From contig CAWGMT010000004.1 in NCBI GenBank assembly GCA_963823675.1, positions 248,001 through 312,000 of the forward strand: a stretch of DNA of 64,000 bases. The letters run 5' to 3'. Shown one piece after another: positions 38,913-48,672 of this stretch. Below the pieces are notes generated by a model. It saw only the letters and a list, made by a program, of their open reading frames with translations. It did not search any database and was not told where the DNA came from. The first letter of the stretch is position 1; every line of letters starts with the position of its first letter. The position numbers were made by a program, and so were the translations under genes. The stretch comes from CAWGMT01 sp963823675. GTDB lineage: Bacteria; Planctomycetota; Planctomycetia; Isosphaerales; Isosphaeraceae.

Positions 38913-40678
38913 ATCCACGTCTCCGCGGTTGGGCAGAAGCCGTCCATTGCGCGCAGGCGGTGCATGGACGAGAACCTTCGGCGGATCGTCTTTCCTTTAC
39001 TGAATTCACCATAATCCCAGAGATGCTGAAGCCTGGTTGACTGCTTGTCGGCGTCGTCGAGACGATTGCTGACGTGATACTTGAGCCGGCCGTACTCATC
39101 GAAGATCAAGGTGCCACCGCCTTGGAGAGTAACCTCGGTGTCAGCAGGCATACCGCTAGGTCTGCGAACGCCTTTCCGTTTGTTGCGAAAGCCATCGCGG
39201 AACTTGCCCAGTTCGCTCGCCAAGAGTTCAACCTGCTGCTCATATTCCGCAACCGTTTCCCGGAGAAAGAAGCCATCTTCGGGCCCGACCCGCAGGCATG
39301 GGCGAACCGAATTGACGTGGGTGAACACCCCATCGACCAGGCCCAAGGCATCGCGGTTCTCCCAGAGAAACCGGAAAACCTCATCGGGATCGCGCGTCAG
39401 CGACTCGAACCGGGTTCTCGAGTAGGTCAATGGCCGCGAGCTTCGCTCCTCGGCCGGTTGCCACAGGCCCGGCTCTCCCGTGCTCCGCTCGGCCGACGCG
39501 GGCTTGATGCCGTAGGCCAGGAAGCTCTTGCGCAGCTCCTCGCGGAACCCGTAGGTGGCGTCGTTGGGGCGGATCTCGGCGTCGGCAGTGAGAATGGCGC
39601 TCAGGAAGTCGCCGAAATCCAGGTGCACCGGCGGGCAGTAATCGAGCCCGCGGATCGTCATCGTCAGCAAGTAGTCGGCGGCCCGGCTGCCTTCCTCAGC
39701 GACCCGCTCGCGATGCAGCCGCTGGGACTGGCCATCGCCCAGGGTTTTGAGCCTCCGCGTCCAGACCTCCAGAAAGGCATTCATCATCGCGGCGACCAGG
39801 ATCTCGCCCCGGCGATGGGGTTCGCGGAACTCCGGGTCAGTTTTATAGTAGCTCGGGTCGGGCACCAGGAGTGCCGATTGACGCAGTGGCTGGCCGCGAA
39901 CGGCGTTGAGCTCGTCCCCCATCTCCTCGCCCAGGCCGAGCAGCGTGGACCTGCGCAGGTTCTCGACGGTCAGCTTCTTCACATCCACGAGGTCCGATTG
40001 GCCCTGATCGGTCAGGTCGCCGCTGTGGCGGTCGAGCACCGCCCTCACCACATCGTCGAGCGCGAAGACCGACAAGAGCGCCACGACGTCGGAGATTCCT
40101 TCGTGGAACGCAGCCTGGTCGGCCGAGGACGGGTCGAGATAACAACTTCTCAGTCCGTCCACGAGCGCATGGGTCGTCTCGTGGGCCACCACGTCGTGCG
40201 ACAGACAGCTATAGATCGGTTTGCCATTGCGACCGGGGAAATACCCGAAGAGGAGCGCCTCGTGTTCGCGCGAGTAGAAGGCATTGGCATCGGCGAAGGC
40301 GTGAGGCGCGACCTTCAACTGGTGTGGCTTGAACCCCCAGGCGACTCGGCGGCCCAGGGCGAACTCGAATCGAGCGAGAATTCTCATCACGATCGCGTAG
40401 ACATTTTGTGCATGAAACGCGGGATCGCCCAAGAGCTTCGGGTCCGGCGCGTCGCGGAAGGGGTCGTCGGAGGGGTTCCCCGGTTTGCGCGGAGCGTAAA
40501 GCGCCTTGGCCGAGGCGTCGTAGTCAATAACCTGAACGCGGTAGCCCCACGGACCTGGCGCCAGCTCCTCGGCCGGGATCGAGACCTGGGTGGTGAGGAT
40601 TCCCCCGGCCTGGTTCTTGACCATCGGATCTTGTGCGATGATCGTCAGCTTTCTCGTCGCGGCCGTTGTCATCGACAT
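38909..40678 (-). CDS. Cytosolic gluzincin (M4-like) metallopeptidase
   Basis: 589 residues, intact in one frame. SHDVVAHETTHALVDGLRS has the HExxH zinc motif and AAFHEGISDVVALLSVFALD, about 20 residues later, the Glu third ligand with the ExxxD of gluzincins related to thermolysin. There is no signal peptide or pro-domain, unlike secreted M4 enzymes, so it should act in the cytosol. A long C-terminal region (about 400-589) ends in TLIFDEYGRLKYHVSNRLDD. Directly coupled to the MBL gene by ATGA and 168 bp downstream of the NACHT gene. Confidence 0.75.
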   Translation of the reverse strand: MSMTTAATRKLTIIAQDPMVKNQAGGILTTQVSIPAEELAPGPWGYRVQVIDYDASAKALYAPRKPGNPSDDPFRDAPDPKLLGDPAFHAQNVYAIVMRILARFEFALGRRVAWGFKPHQLKVAPHAFADANAFYSREHEALLFGYFPGRNGKPIYSCLSHDVVAHETTHALVDGLRSCYLDPSSADQAAFHEGISDVVALLSVFALDDVVRAVLDRHSGDLTDQGQSDLVDVKKLTVENLRRSTLLGLGEEMGDELNAVRGQPLRQSALLVPDPSYYKTDPEFREPHRRGEILVAAMMNAFLEVWTRRLKTLGDGQSQRLHRERVAEEGSRAADYLLTMTIRGLDYCPPVHLDFGDFLSAILTADAEIRPNDATYGFREELRKSFLAYGIKPASAERSTGEPGLWQPAEERSSRPLTYSRTRFESLTRDPDEVFRFLWENRDALGLVDGVFTHVNSVRPCLRVGPEDGFFLRETVAEYEQQVELLASELGKFRDGFRNKRKGVRRPSGMPADTEVTLQGGGTLIFDEYGRLKYHVSNRLDDADKQSTRLQHLWDYGEFSKGKTIRRRFSSMHRLRAMDGFCPTAETWI

Positions 40679-40846
40679 ACCGCAGGGCCCTCATGGTTCA
40701 CGATCATCGTTTGATGAACGGATCGTGCACCCGCCGGACTGCCGGCGCGTCAAGCTTCTCTCCTTCAAAGATAACCTGCCGGCTCTGCTTGTCGCGGCGA
40801 TTCTTCGAAAAATGTCATCCCCCGGTTTGATGATCCAGTCGTCGGA

Positions 40847-43800
40847 TCAGACTCGCAGCCGCTTGGCGAGCCGCCCGACGCGCAACGTGTCCGTCGTGTC
40901 GTTCAAGTGCTTTAGAAGCTCGCTGGCTGTCTCTCTCGCGGCCACCAAATTGCCCGAGCGGGACAACTCGCGCGCTCTGGCGGCAATTTCCGCGTTGCTC
41001 AAAGGTGCTCGCCGGTACCAGGCGACGACGAGGACAGCGGCCCTGTGCGTGATGTCTGCTAGATCGTTATATCCATGAATTAAGGGTTCGAACTCGGAGT
41101 CAGCGATCGAGGCGCATCGTTGTCCGTCATCCCGCGCCACGATTGGTTGAGTTACCAAAGCCCAGCTCGCCGCACGTTGCACCTCCGGATCGGCGCATTG
41201 ACGCCAGATCGTGAAAAGTCGGCCCAAGACGTCCGGGTTCGCCGGCGGCGGCCAGACGCGGCGCGCGCAAGCCATCCGAGCGCCCGGGAAGCGGCGTACT
41301 GGGCTACGGCCTGCTCCTCGAAAAGCATCGCCGCCAAATTAGGTCCTGCTGCGCAGAGAAGCTTTTCTAAGGTCGCGTCGCGGACGGGGCGTGGGCGAGA
41401 AGGTCGATAGCACAACTGCATCATCCCCAACGCCCCTTCGCACCGGATGAGCATTTCCGGGTCTGTCATCATGCCCAGAAACCGTTTCGCCGCTCGCTCA
41501 AATCCCTCGTTGTCCTCGGTATCGACCGACTGAAACCAGACAGCCTGCAACAGCGCTTCTCCGGCATTTACCAGATCGGGGGCTGCTGCCAGGAATGCCT
41601 TCCAGGCCTCGTCCCGGAAGTCCGCCCCATAACGGCCAGCAACCAGAGCAGGTACGAAATCGGCGCCCTCCAGACTGCTTCCGAGGCGTATTAACGCGCG
41701 GACGGCTGCTCGGATCGTTTCTGGCCGCGCCGCCGCCTCATCGGCCAGGCAATGGCCAAGGGCCAGAAACAGGGGGTTTCTGGAGTACCGGTAGGGTTGA
41801 CCGATATGCAGTGCCGCAACCCCTTCCGTGAGCCGCCGAATCAAAGCCTCGGTTGCCTTGCCGCCCAAAACTGCGGCGAGCGGAATGACCTCCCGCCATT
41901 TCTCCTCCTCGAAGTGCGGCTCGAGAACAGTGACGAGCGTATCGCCTTCCTTCCGGCCGGGATGCCAGCCCTCGACCATCGCCCGCGCGGTCAGGAACTC
42001 CTGAAAGGTCAGGTGGCGGAACTCGAAGAACTCGACCAGCCGGCCGTCCTCAACGTCGTGGCCGGTCATCATGAGCAGGCTACTGCGATCCTCGACGCGA
42101 TGGATGAACTGATTGACAGTACCCTGGACGTAACCGAGCTCGGTGGGAAGGGCCTCGCGTGCCTCCTGGAGCAGGGCAGCCAGCCGCGGCCGGCTGATTT
42201 TCTGTATCCCCTCGAGCATCATCGCGGATGCCACGTAGCAAAGCTGTGGGAGCGCCTCCTCCGGAGGAATCGGGTCGTGGCCTTCGGTGTTCCATGTCAT
42301 GAGCAGGACTTCGACTGCCTTGTCATAGAGGGCGGCACGGCGAGTCGGCAGCGAACCTACCCAGCGTTTCACGAGCAGCAGGGTGGTTAGCAGCAGAGGG
42401 TTAACCGCCAGCCGGCCGATTCGGTCGTTTCCCGAGATGGTTGCCGCGAGTTGTTCGGCGTCCGCTCGCACCTTCGCCGAGTTGCCGACGACTTCCCGAT
42501 GCCAGGCGACGCTCAGCCGGCGAATGTCGTCTTTGTCGAACGCCGACAACGTGGCGTGAGTGCAAACCGCGGCAAGATGCGCCGCCACATGGCGAAAACC
42601 GGCTTCGCGTGAAGTCACGACCAGGGCCGTGCCCGGATACGCCTGCAAGGCGGTGCGCAGGGTGCAGACAAAGGCCGCGCGGTCCCCTGGATCGGAAATT
42701 TCATCGAGCCCGTCCACAAGCAACAAGACGCGACCGGCAAGCAGCGCACGGTCCACATAGGCTTTGAAGACTGCGGCGTGCGGCCGGATACCTTCACGTT
42801 GGGCGAGCGCATCGAGGAGCTCGGCAAAGGAGCCGCGGGCGAGGCCGCGGAGCTCACGGCAGCGGAAAAACAGTGGAAACCAGTCGCGCGGGGGGAGATT
42901 ATCGGCCGTCTGCTCGCGCCGCGCGGGGTCAGCGTAGGAGACCGCGAGCCGCTTGATGAGCGTGGATTTGCCACCACCCGGCGCCGCCAGGAGCGCCAGC
43001 CGCGGGTGGTCCGCGAGCACGTTTCCCACTGCCTGTCGCTCTTTGTTCTCCTGCCCAACCGTGACGTCGAGATGCAGGGGGACGAAGAGGCTCTCCAGCC
43101 GCAGCCGGCGCGCGCCGACGTCGCCGTCGGCGGGTAGTCCGTCAAGCTGGATAAAGCCGCACTCCGCCGACAGGAACCGGCCGTAGGCCGCCAGGGCCTC
43201 CCCAACACGCGGGTCCCCGTCCGATCCAGGCGGTGGGGCGGGGTTGAGACAGACGAGTGTTTGGAGTGGACCTCCGCAGTTAACGTCCGCGGCGATCACC
43301 TGGTCGGCGACCGCTCGCGCAAGTGGCGTGCCGTCGGCATGGATCAGAGCAAAGTGGGTGCGGGCCTTGCCCTGGGTGTAATAGACGGCCCAGATCCAGC
43401 CGCGCTGGTGAGCCAGGAGCTCGGCCGCGGGGTCGAGGACAAGGTGATCGTGTGCCGCGCGACACCGCCCAGCCAGTTCGGTCGCATGGTCTCGGGGCAC
43501 CAGAATGCGGCCATTTACCAGCTCGTCAACGACTTGTGGTCCGGTGAGCAAGATGATCTTCGTGCGGGGCCGGTTTTTCTCTTGTTCGACAGCGGTCTCC
43601 TTGAAGCCGGCCAGAGAGATGAAATACCCCATGATGGGTGAGCCATCAGAATGTTCAGCGTCGAGGGTGCCAACGAACTTGTTGAGATCACTGCCACCGA
43701 TTGTTTCCTCCGTGGCCTTACACTCGGCAATGGCCCGGCGCGGCTCGAGGCGGTGCGCGGCGTCGAGGTCAAGCTCGCGACCCGACTTGTGAATGTTGAG

Positions 43801-43911
43801 CCGCGGCTGGTCGTAGCCCAGGGCAACGAACAGATCGGCCATGAGCCGTCCGAAAAGATCCCCGCGACGGTTGTTGTCGTTCTCGAGAATGCGGATCGAA
43901 GTCGCATGCAT
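40847..43911 (-). CDS. Mrr-like nuclease / NACHT STAND ATPase
   Basis: About 1,020 residues. ATG 43,911 follows GGGGGAT; the upstream in-frame ATG at 43,965 lacks such a site. N-terminal PD-(D/E)XK domain (about 10-150): LFGRLMADLFVALGYDQPRL, SGRELDLDA, RAIAECKATE give the Asp and E-x-K. NACHT domain (about 310-560): Walker A LLAAPGGGKSTLIKRLA, Walker B VLLLVDGLDEISD, TSREAGF and, in the winged-helix end, FRHLTFQEFLTARAMV. A C-terminal helical-repeat region (HEAT-like) would sense a ligand. The frame changes near 41,250 and continues to 40,847. Bacterial NACHT proteins are anti-phage sensors; DNA cleavage is the predicted effector output. Confidence 0.82.
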
Positions 43912-44277
43912 GCCCAAAGATCCCCCATCAACGTGGCATTCCGGCGCTCGCGTCAGGCCCGGCAATCAGAGCCGTCGCACCGCCGTTTGCGGGACGGTTG
44001 AGCCGATAAGGGAACGCGACAACCGCGTCAGTGCAACGCGCACAATTCCCCGATCAATGAGTATGCCACCACGATTCGGACGGTGAAAGTGAGGCGTGGA
44101 TGAGGATCGTCTTTGAAGAGGAGTCGTCGAGAGACGTGGGGCGTCGCGTTGACAGAATTGGTTTTTTGTTTTCAGGAGGGCTCACAGCGACAGACGCGTT
44201 CTCTGTCCGTCTGATCGTGGCGGAAACGGAGCCGCGGAAAGGGATGCCGCGGCCGGACTTCCCCATGGTGACCTCGT
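43912..44277. other. Intergenic region between CHAT and NACHT genes
   Basis: No supported gene; open frames here lack similarity and good start sites. It probably carries the promoter of the NACHT gene. Confidence 0.5.
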
Positions 44278-46120
44278 TCAATCCGGATCGCCCACCAGCA
44301 CAAACGGCGCCCAGAAGTAGGGGTGGTCATAGGGCCGGTTGCCGCTTGATCTGGGTGACGATGGTGAATTGCCGGAAGTGTCGCCGTTGTCGTTCGCCAG
44401 CGGCCGCACGTCACCACGCGAAAGAGCGGCCAGCTCGCCGTCGATCTGGCCCGCCGTCAAGCTTCGCAGCCATTGCTTGGCCTCCTGGAGCGCCTCGGCC
44501 TTCGGCACTGGCTTTGACAGCCCGTGGCGCTTGCCCAGCAGGTTCTGGTAGAACCGGCTCATCAAGAGCGATGTGGCCTTGTCGTCAACCCTCCACAGTG
44601 ATAGGCAGACGCTCCGCGCTCCCGATATCAAGAGCGCTTGCGTGAATCCGACGAAACCCTCGCCACCGGCGTCACGGCCCAGGGCAGTCTCGCACGCCGA
44701 CAGCGTCACCGAGCTCGGGCTCACTCGCGTCGGTGCCGAGAAGAACGTTGATTGGTCTGTCGTCGGATTTGAAGAGCTGAGCGAGCGCCTCGACCTCGTA
44801 GCGCGTGCCTGGCAAGGGGGCCAAGCTCTCATCGCCCGACCGCGCCGCCGCGAGCACCTGCTGGAGCTTGCGTTGCTCGGCGATCGCGGCCGGCGCCGGC
44901 CGGGGGTCGAACACGACGCCGAGCTTGCCGGGGGCCAAGTCTCGCCGGGATGACCGGCCTTCTCTCCAGACGTCGACGCCGATCGGCTTGACGCCCTCGG
45001 CAACGACCTTGAGGTCCTCCTTCCTGTTCAGCCGTCGGCCGTTGTAGGCGAGCAAGACGTCCCCATCTTTCACTCCATGGTTTGCGGCGTTCGAGCCACG
45101 GGCGACCGCGTTGACCAGCAGACCGTGGTCAGGCAGCGGTCCGGGCTCGGCCCGCGAGCGAGGTATCCTCCTTGGTCCACAGCCCTCTTGCGCCGGTCCC
45201 CGCGATTGGGATCCAGGCCGGGATTCCCTTCGAGCGTACAACCATGCCCCAGAGCTCGCCGTCGGGGTCGTCCGCGTCAGGTCCCGGAGGTGGGACATCG
45301 ACCCAGGCGACCAGGGCGGCATCGGCGGGCAAAGCGGACTGGATTTCGTTCAGCCTGGCGACCTGGCCAGCCAGCGGGCCGTGAGCCCGGACAAGCTCGG
45401 TCTGGAACTCACCCAGGGCGATGCTCGCCAGCGCGCTGGCGCTTCAGGTCCGCAAACCGCTCCGCCCGCCCGGCTTTGTCGAGGTCCTTCGGCATGGTTT
45501 CTACCAGTTTGTCGAGCCGTTCCAGGGCGGCTGTTAACTCGTGAAGGCGGGCTCGCTGCTCGGGTGTGAGCCGCCGGTCCTGACGGACGGCCAGCTCGTC
45601 GAGCAGGCCGCGTCCCAGGTCCTCCTCCAGCGACTGCCATGCCTCGGCCCGCTGACCGAGCCGGGCGAGCACGGCGGCCAGGGCGGGACGAACCGGCTCC
45701 TTGGACCCCGCGGCGCAGTTCCAGACCGGTGAAGGCGACCCGGAGCCGGGCGGAATCCAGGCTCTTCACCGCACGCAGCCATTGGTCCCGCGCCTCGACG
45801 TACTTCCCCTGGGCGCTAAGGTTGAACGCCACGTTGTTGTAGCTGATGGCGGTGTCGGGGTGGTCGTCGGTGAGCAAGCGGCGGTTGATCTCCAGCGCCT
45901 TCTCGCACAGCGGCTTGGCCTGGGCGAACTTCCCCTGGGTGTTCAGGTTGAAAGCGACGCTGTTGTAGCTTACGGCGGTGTCGGGGTGGTGATCGGTGAG
46001 CAGGCGCCGGCGAATCTCGAGCGCCTTCTCGTACAACGGCTGGGCCTGGGCGAACTTCCCCTGCGCGTTGAGAGCTTGTGGCATTGTCGATCTGCTCATT
46101 CAGTTGCTTGGCTCGTTTCT
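44278..46120 (-). CDS. TPR-PDZ-CHAT protein, N-terminally truncated and internally deleted
   Basis: Read over several frames. Two and a half TPRs of 42 residues (QGKFAQAQPLYEKALEIRRR, LLTDHHPDTAVSYNSVAF), a helical linker (LEEDLGRGLLDELAVRQDRR), a beta module (DADDPDGELWGMVVRSKGIP), a PDZ-like domain (ANHGVKDGDVLLAYNGRRLN), then CHAT: LPGTRYEVEALAQLF, VTLSACETALGR with the caspase-type catalytic Cys, GARSVCLSLWRVDD, YFWAPFVLVGD. About 65 residues between LLGTDASEPEL and VTLSACETALG are missing; these normally carry the catalytic His-Gly. The N-terminus is cut by a REP-like element at 46,132. Probably inactive as it stands. Confidence 0.72.
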
Positions 46121-46131
46121 CATTCTCGCCA

Positions 46132-46205
46132 GTGGCGGGACCAGCAGCGCGAAATTGCAGGCGTAACGGCGAGAATTCGCGAAATCGTCCCACCACCAGC
46201 ATTGC
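46132..46205 (+). repeat. REP-like palindromic element, copy 3 (complete)
   Basis: GTGGCGGGAC at 46,132-46,141 pairs with GTCCCACCAC at 46,187-46,196 (one mismatch); CGCGAAATT pairs loosely with AATTCGCG inside. It joins a TPR-CHAT gene cut on one side to a small membrane-protein fragment cut on the other. Confidence 0.75.
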
Positions 46206-46350
46206 CTATGTAGGTGTGCTCGTCGCTGTCCTTTGTCCCCAGGATTTCGAGGGCGGGCATGCCGAATCCCAGAACGACGCCGAACGCCAAGATGAGGACC
46301 AACAGCGTCCGGATGGTCACTTGCGGCCTTCTCACGGTCCGCCCCTCCAA
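46206..46350 (-). pseudogene. Small planctomycete membrane protein, truncated by repeat
   Basis: RRPQVTIRTLLVLILAFGVV and LGFGMPALEI are the typical start and single helix of small planctomycete RRPxFTIR-type proteins. After GTKDSDEHTYIGN the frame enters the palindromic repeat, so the native C-terminus is gone. Confidence 0.55.
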
Positions 46351-46382
46351 AGTACTCGGTTATCCCTGGACACATTATCCCG

Positions 46383-46700
46383 TTGGCTGCGGGTGACGAG
46401 AACTTCTTTTCGACCTACGCCTGTCCAGGTCCGAATGCTCTCTCGCCGACCTTCGAGGCGAAGTTTGCCAGGATGGAATACCTGGGCAACGACAGGTTTG
46501 CCCTTCATTTCATGCGGCACACGGGCGAATGGGTTGGCATTTACGACGGACTTTCAGTGGACGAGTGCATGAAAGCCATCCGAGAGTTCGTCGAACTGGA
46601 AGTCGTACTCCGACCCGACCAGCCCGAAGTCGAGGGCGTCATGATCGCCACGGAATTGATGGCGAGACTCGGCATCGACGACCCGCAAACGCACGAGCCG
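46383..46700 (+). CDS. Hypothetical protein, C-terminus fused to a SRAP remnant
   Basis: About 105 residues (TTG start) with KFARMEYLGNDRFALHFMRH and GLSVDECMKAIREF, a compact alpha/beta protein with no family I can name. It has no recognised stop of its own: near 46,697 the next frame becomes a SRAP fragment. Start and end are uncertain. Confidence 0.4.
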
Positions 46701-46981
46701 AGACAGCCGCAGAGAAACGAGCCTTTCGGCATGCGTTCCAAACACGTCGATGCCTCGTGGTCGCCGACGGGTTCTACGAGTGGCAGCGCCAGGACGGCTG
46801 GAGGCGACCCTGCGTTGTTCACATGAGAGACGATAGTCCGTTTGCCTTCGCCGGGCTGAGGGGGCGTTGGGATAAGGGGGATGAGCCGATCTTCTCCTGC
46901 ACCTTGCTGACCACCGACGCCAACGAGCTGCTGGCACCGATTCATGAGCGGATGCCCGTGATCTTGCCGGGTTCGTCGTAG
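46697..46981 (+). pseudogene. SRAP (YedK/HMCES-type) fragment
   Basis: AETAAEKRAFRHAFQTRRCL, VVADGFYEWQRQ, FAFAGLRGRWDKGDEP, CTLLTTDANELLAPIHERMP and VILPG match the middle of SOS-response-associated peptidase domains. The N-terminal MCGR with the abasic-site-linking Cys2 is missing and the C-terminus is cut after MPVILPG. Non-functional remnant. Confidence 0.75.
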
Positions 46982-47028
46982 ACCTCGTATTTGATTTTGG
47001 AGTTGCCGCAGCCAATGCCGCTATCTAC

Positions 47029-47481
47029 ATGTACTCGATGCGCAAAGACTATGTCGTCCCTCCGACTTTCCGCGCAGCCTTTCTCGACGCTACGCCCGTG
47101 CAGACACGGGAAGGATCGGAGTCCATCTATGTGCTCCCCTGCCAAGAATGCCAAACTCTTACCTTGAACCTTCTTTCCCCTCTTCCATCCAACCTCCCTG
47201 TGGAACTGGTCGTGAGACTCGCAGCAAGCAAGCACGTCCGCATCGAACGCATTGTGTCCACGGGGCACGCCAGTCCCAAAGGGTTCTGGTACGATCAGCA
47301 CGACGCCGAATGGGTGGTCGTCCTAAAGGGCGAAGCCAAGCTACTGTTTGACGGAGAGACCCAACCAGTTCACCTGAAGGTCGGCGATCATGTGACCATC
47401 CCAGCGCATCGCAGGCACCGGGTCGAATGGACCACGCCCAACGAACCGACCGTGTGGCTTGCGGTATTCTATGGAGACTGA
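47029..47481 (+). CDS. Cupin-domain protein
   Basis: Cupin motifs: VRIERIVSTGHASPKGFWYD, EWVVVLKGEAKLLFDGE, VHLKVGDHVTIPAHRRHRVE (metal-binding His region), TVWLAVFYGD. Conserved homology seems to begin at LNLLSPLPSNLPVELV (about 47,164), so the upstream 45 codons may not belong to the gene and a TTG at 47,164 is a possible start. The product is a small beta-barrel, function unknown. Confidence 0.7.
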   Translation: MYSMRKDYVVPPTFRAAFLDATPVQTREGSESIYVLPCQECQTLTLNLLSPLPSNLPVELVVRLAASKHVRIERIVSTGHASPKGFWYDQHDAEWVVVLKGEAKLLFDGETQPVHLKVGDHVTIPAHRRHRVEWTTPNEPTVWLAVFYGD

Positions 47482-47486
47482 CCACC

Positions 47487-47849
47487 GTGCGAACCCTGTT
47501 TGCTCTTCTGCTCCTGTCAACCCCGGCTCTCGTTGACAAGCCGCAGGTGCATCGTGACCTTGCCTACGCAGAGCCCAAGAACGAGCGGCAGACCCTCGAC
47601 GTCTATGCCCCGAAAGAGGGCGAGAATCACCCAGTGGTCTTCTGGATTCATGGGGGCGATCGGCAAGCAGGCGACAAGAAGCGGCTTGCCGAGGCGTTGC
47701 AGCAAGCAGGTGTGCCAGCCCGAGCCTATGCAGCCCAGGGGAAAACCCACGGCAAGATCAACGCCGATCTTGGCAAGCCTGGCGATGAGCCGACGAAGGA
47801 GTTGTATGAATTTGTCGAACGCCATTCTGGCGAAGATCGATCGGAGTAG
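47487..47849 (+). pseudogene. Alpha/beta hydrolase, internally deleted
   Basis: GTG start with signal-like VRTLFALLLLSTPALV, then HRDLAYAEPKNERQTLDVYA and PVVFWIHGGDRQAGDK (oxyanion HGG), then directly RLAEALQQAGVPARAYAAQG and KTHGKINADLGKPGDE (catalytic His region) to the C-terminus. The middle of the domain, about 150 residues with the GxSxG nucleophile, is absent. The reading frame is intact across the junction near 47,680. Confidence 0.7.
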
Positions 47850-48672
47850 GCATGCCTCAGCCGTCAGTGACGACCCGCCACGCCAGCTTGAGAAGAAGTA
47901 CGCACCTATGCCGTGGCATCTGGTCGATACGTGGTGGGACATCGGCAACGAAATACGCTTCGAGAGCCTGGCGGTAGACGTAACGATCAGCGACGACGTT
48001 CCGTCCTCGGTCAATCTCTACATCGCTCCCATCGGGCTTGGTCACCTCAGTACGTCGCCTTTCTACGGCGGGATTCAAACTCATGCGGACGGATACACCA
48101 AGAAGGATCAGAATCTCCGTCAGATTGGTACTGGCTTTCTCTTCTCGATGTGGGGCGAGCGAAGCCACGACGCCATACGTCCTTCGGAGGGCGGCTTCTT
48201 TCAGAGTTCGGGACACGAAGGGGACTTTGTCAGCGTGCGCCGCCCGTTCCGTTGGAAGAAGGGCAAGTACACGTACCGGCTGAACCGAATGGACCAGCAA
48301 ACGATCGACGGCAAGCCGTACACCTGGGTCGGGGCGTTCGTCTATTCCCACGAGAACGATGAGAACCTGTTCGTCGGGGCTCTCCGTTTCAAGGGCGAGG
48401 ACTTGATCCTCGACCGCAAAGTGGCGAATTTCGTAGAGGTTTACGGGCGGCGAAGACCGGTGACAGACATCCCGAAAGTGACCGTCATATTCAGCCCCCC
48501 AACTGTCAATGGGATTGTCGCCAAGCATCCCACGGCAAAGGCAATCTACCCGATCGGTGTCCCCGACTACGCCGAAGCCGTGGCGAAGGAGGGCTCTCTG
48601 GTCATAACCATCGGCTCTCCAGTCAAGGGTAGGGAGAAGCGAGAAGCCATCCTGATCGACGGGAAGAGGTAG
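47806..48672 (+). CDS. DUF3472-like protein
   Basis: Frame open from before 47,806; the ATGs at 47,806 and 47,908 are both possible starts, and neither has a clear ribosome site. SVNLYIAPIGLGHLS, STSPFYGGIQTHADGYTKKD, GTGFLFSMWGERSHDAIRPS and HEGDFVSVRRPFRWKKGKYT resemble the beta-sandwich of DUF3472 proteins (GGxQ then FSxWG). Soluble, about 255-288 residues. Assignment is tentative and function unknown. Confidence 0.55.
   Translation: MNLSNAILAKIDRSRHASAVSDDPPRQLEKKYAPMPWHLVDTWWDIGNEIRFESLAVDVTISDDVPSSVNLYIAPIGLGHLSTSPFYGGIQTHADGYTKKDQNLRQIGTGFLFSMWGERSHDAIRPSEGGFFQSSGHEGDFVSVRRPFRWKKGKYTYRLNRMDQQTIDGKPYTWVGAFVYSHENDENLFVGALRFKGEDLILDRKVANFVEVYGRRRPVTDIPKVTVIFSPPTVNGIVAKHPTAKAIYPIGVPDYAEAVAKEGSLVITIGSPVKGREKREAILIDGKR

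Noticed and set aside
39074..40714. Long plus-strand open frame (546 codons) opposite the gluzincin gene
   Set aside because: Antisense shadow in GC-rich DNA; the minus strand has the HExxH/E zinc site and ATGA coupling.
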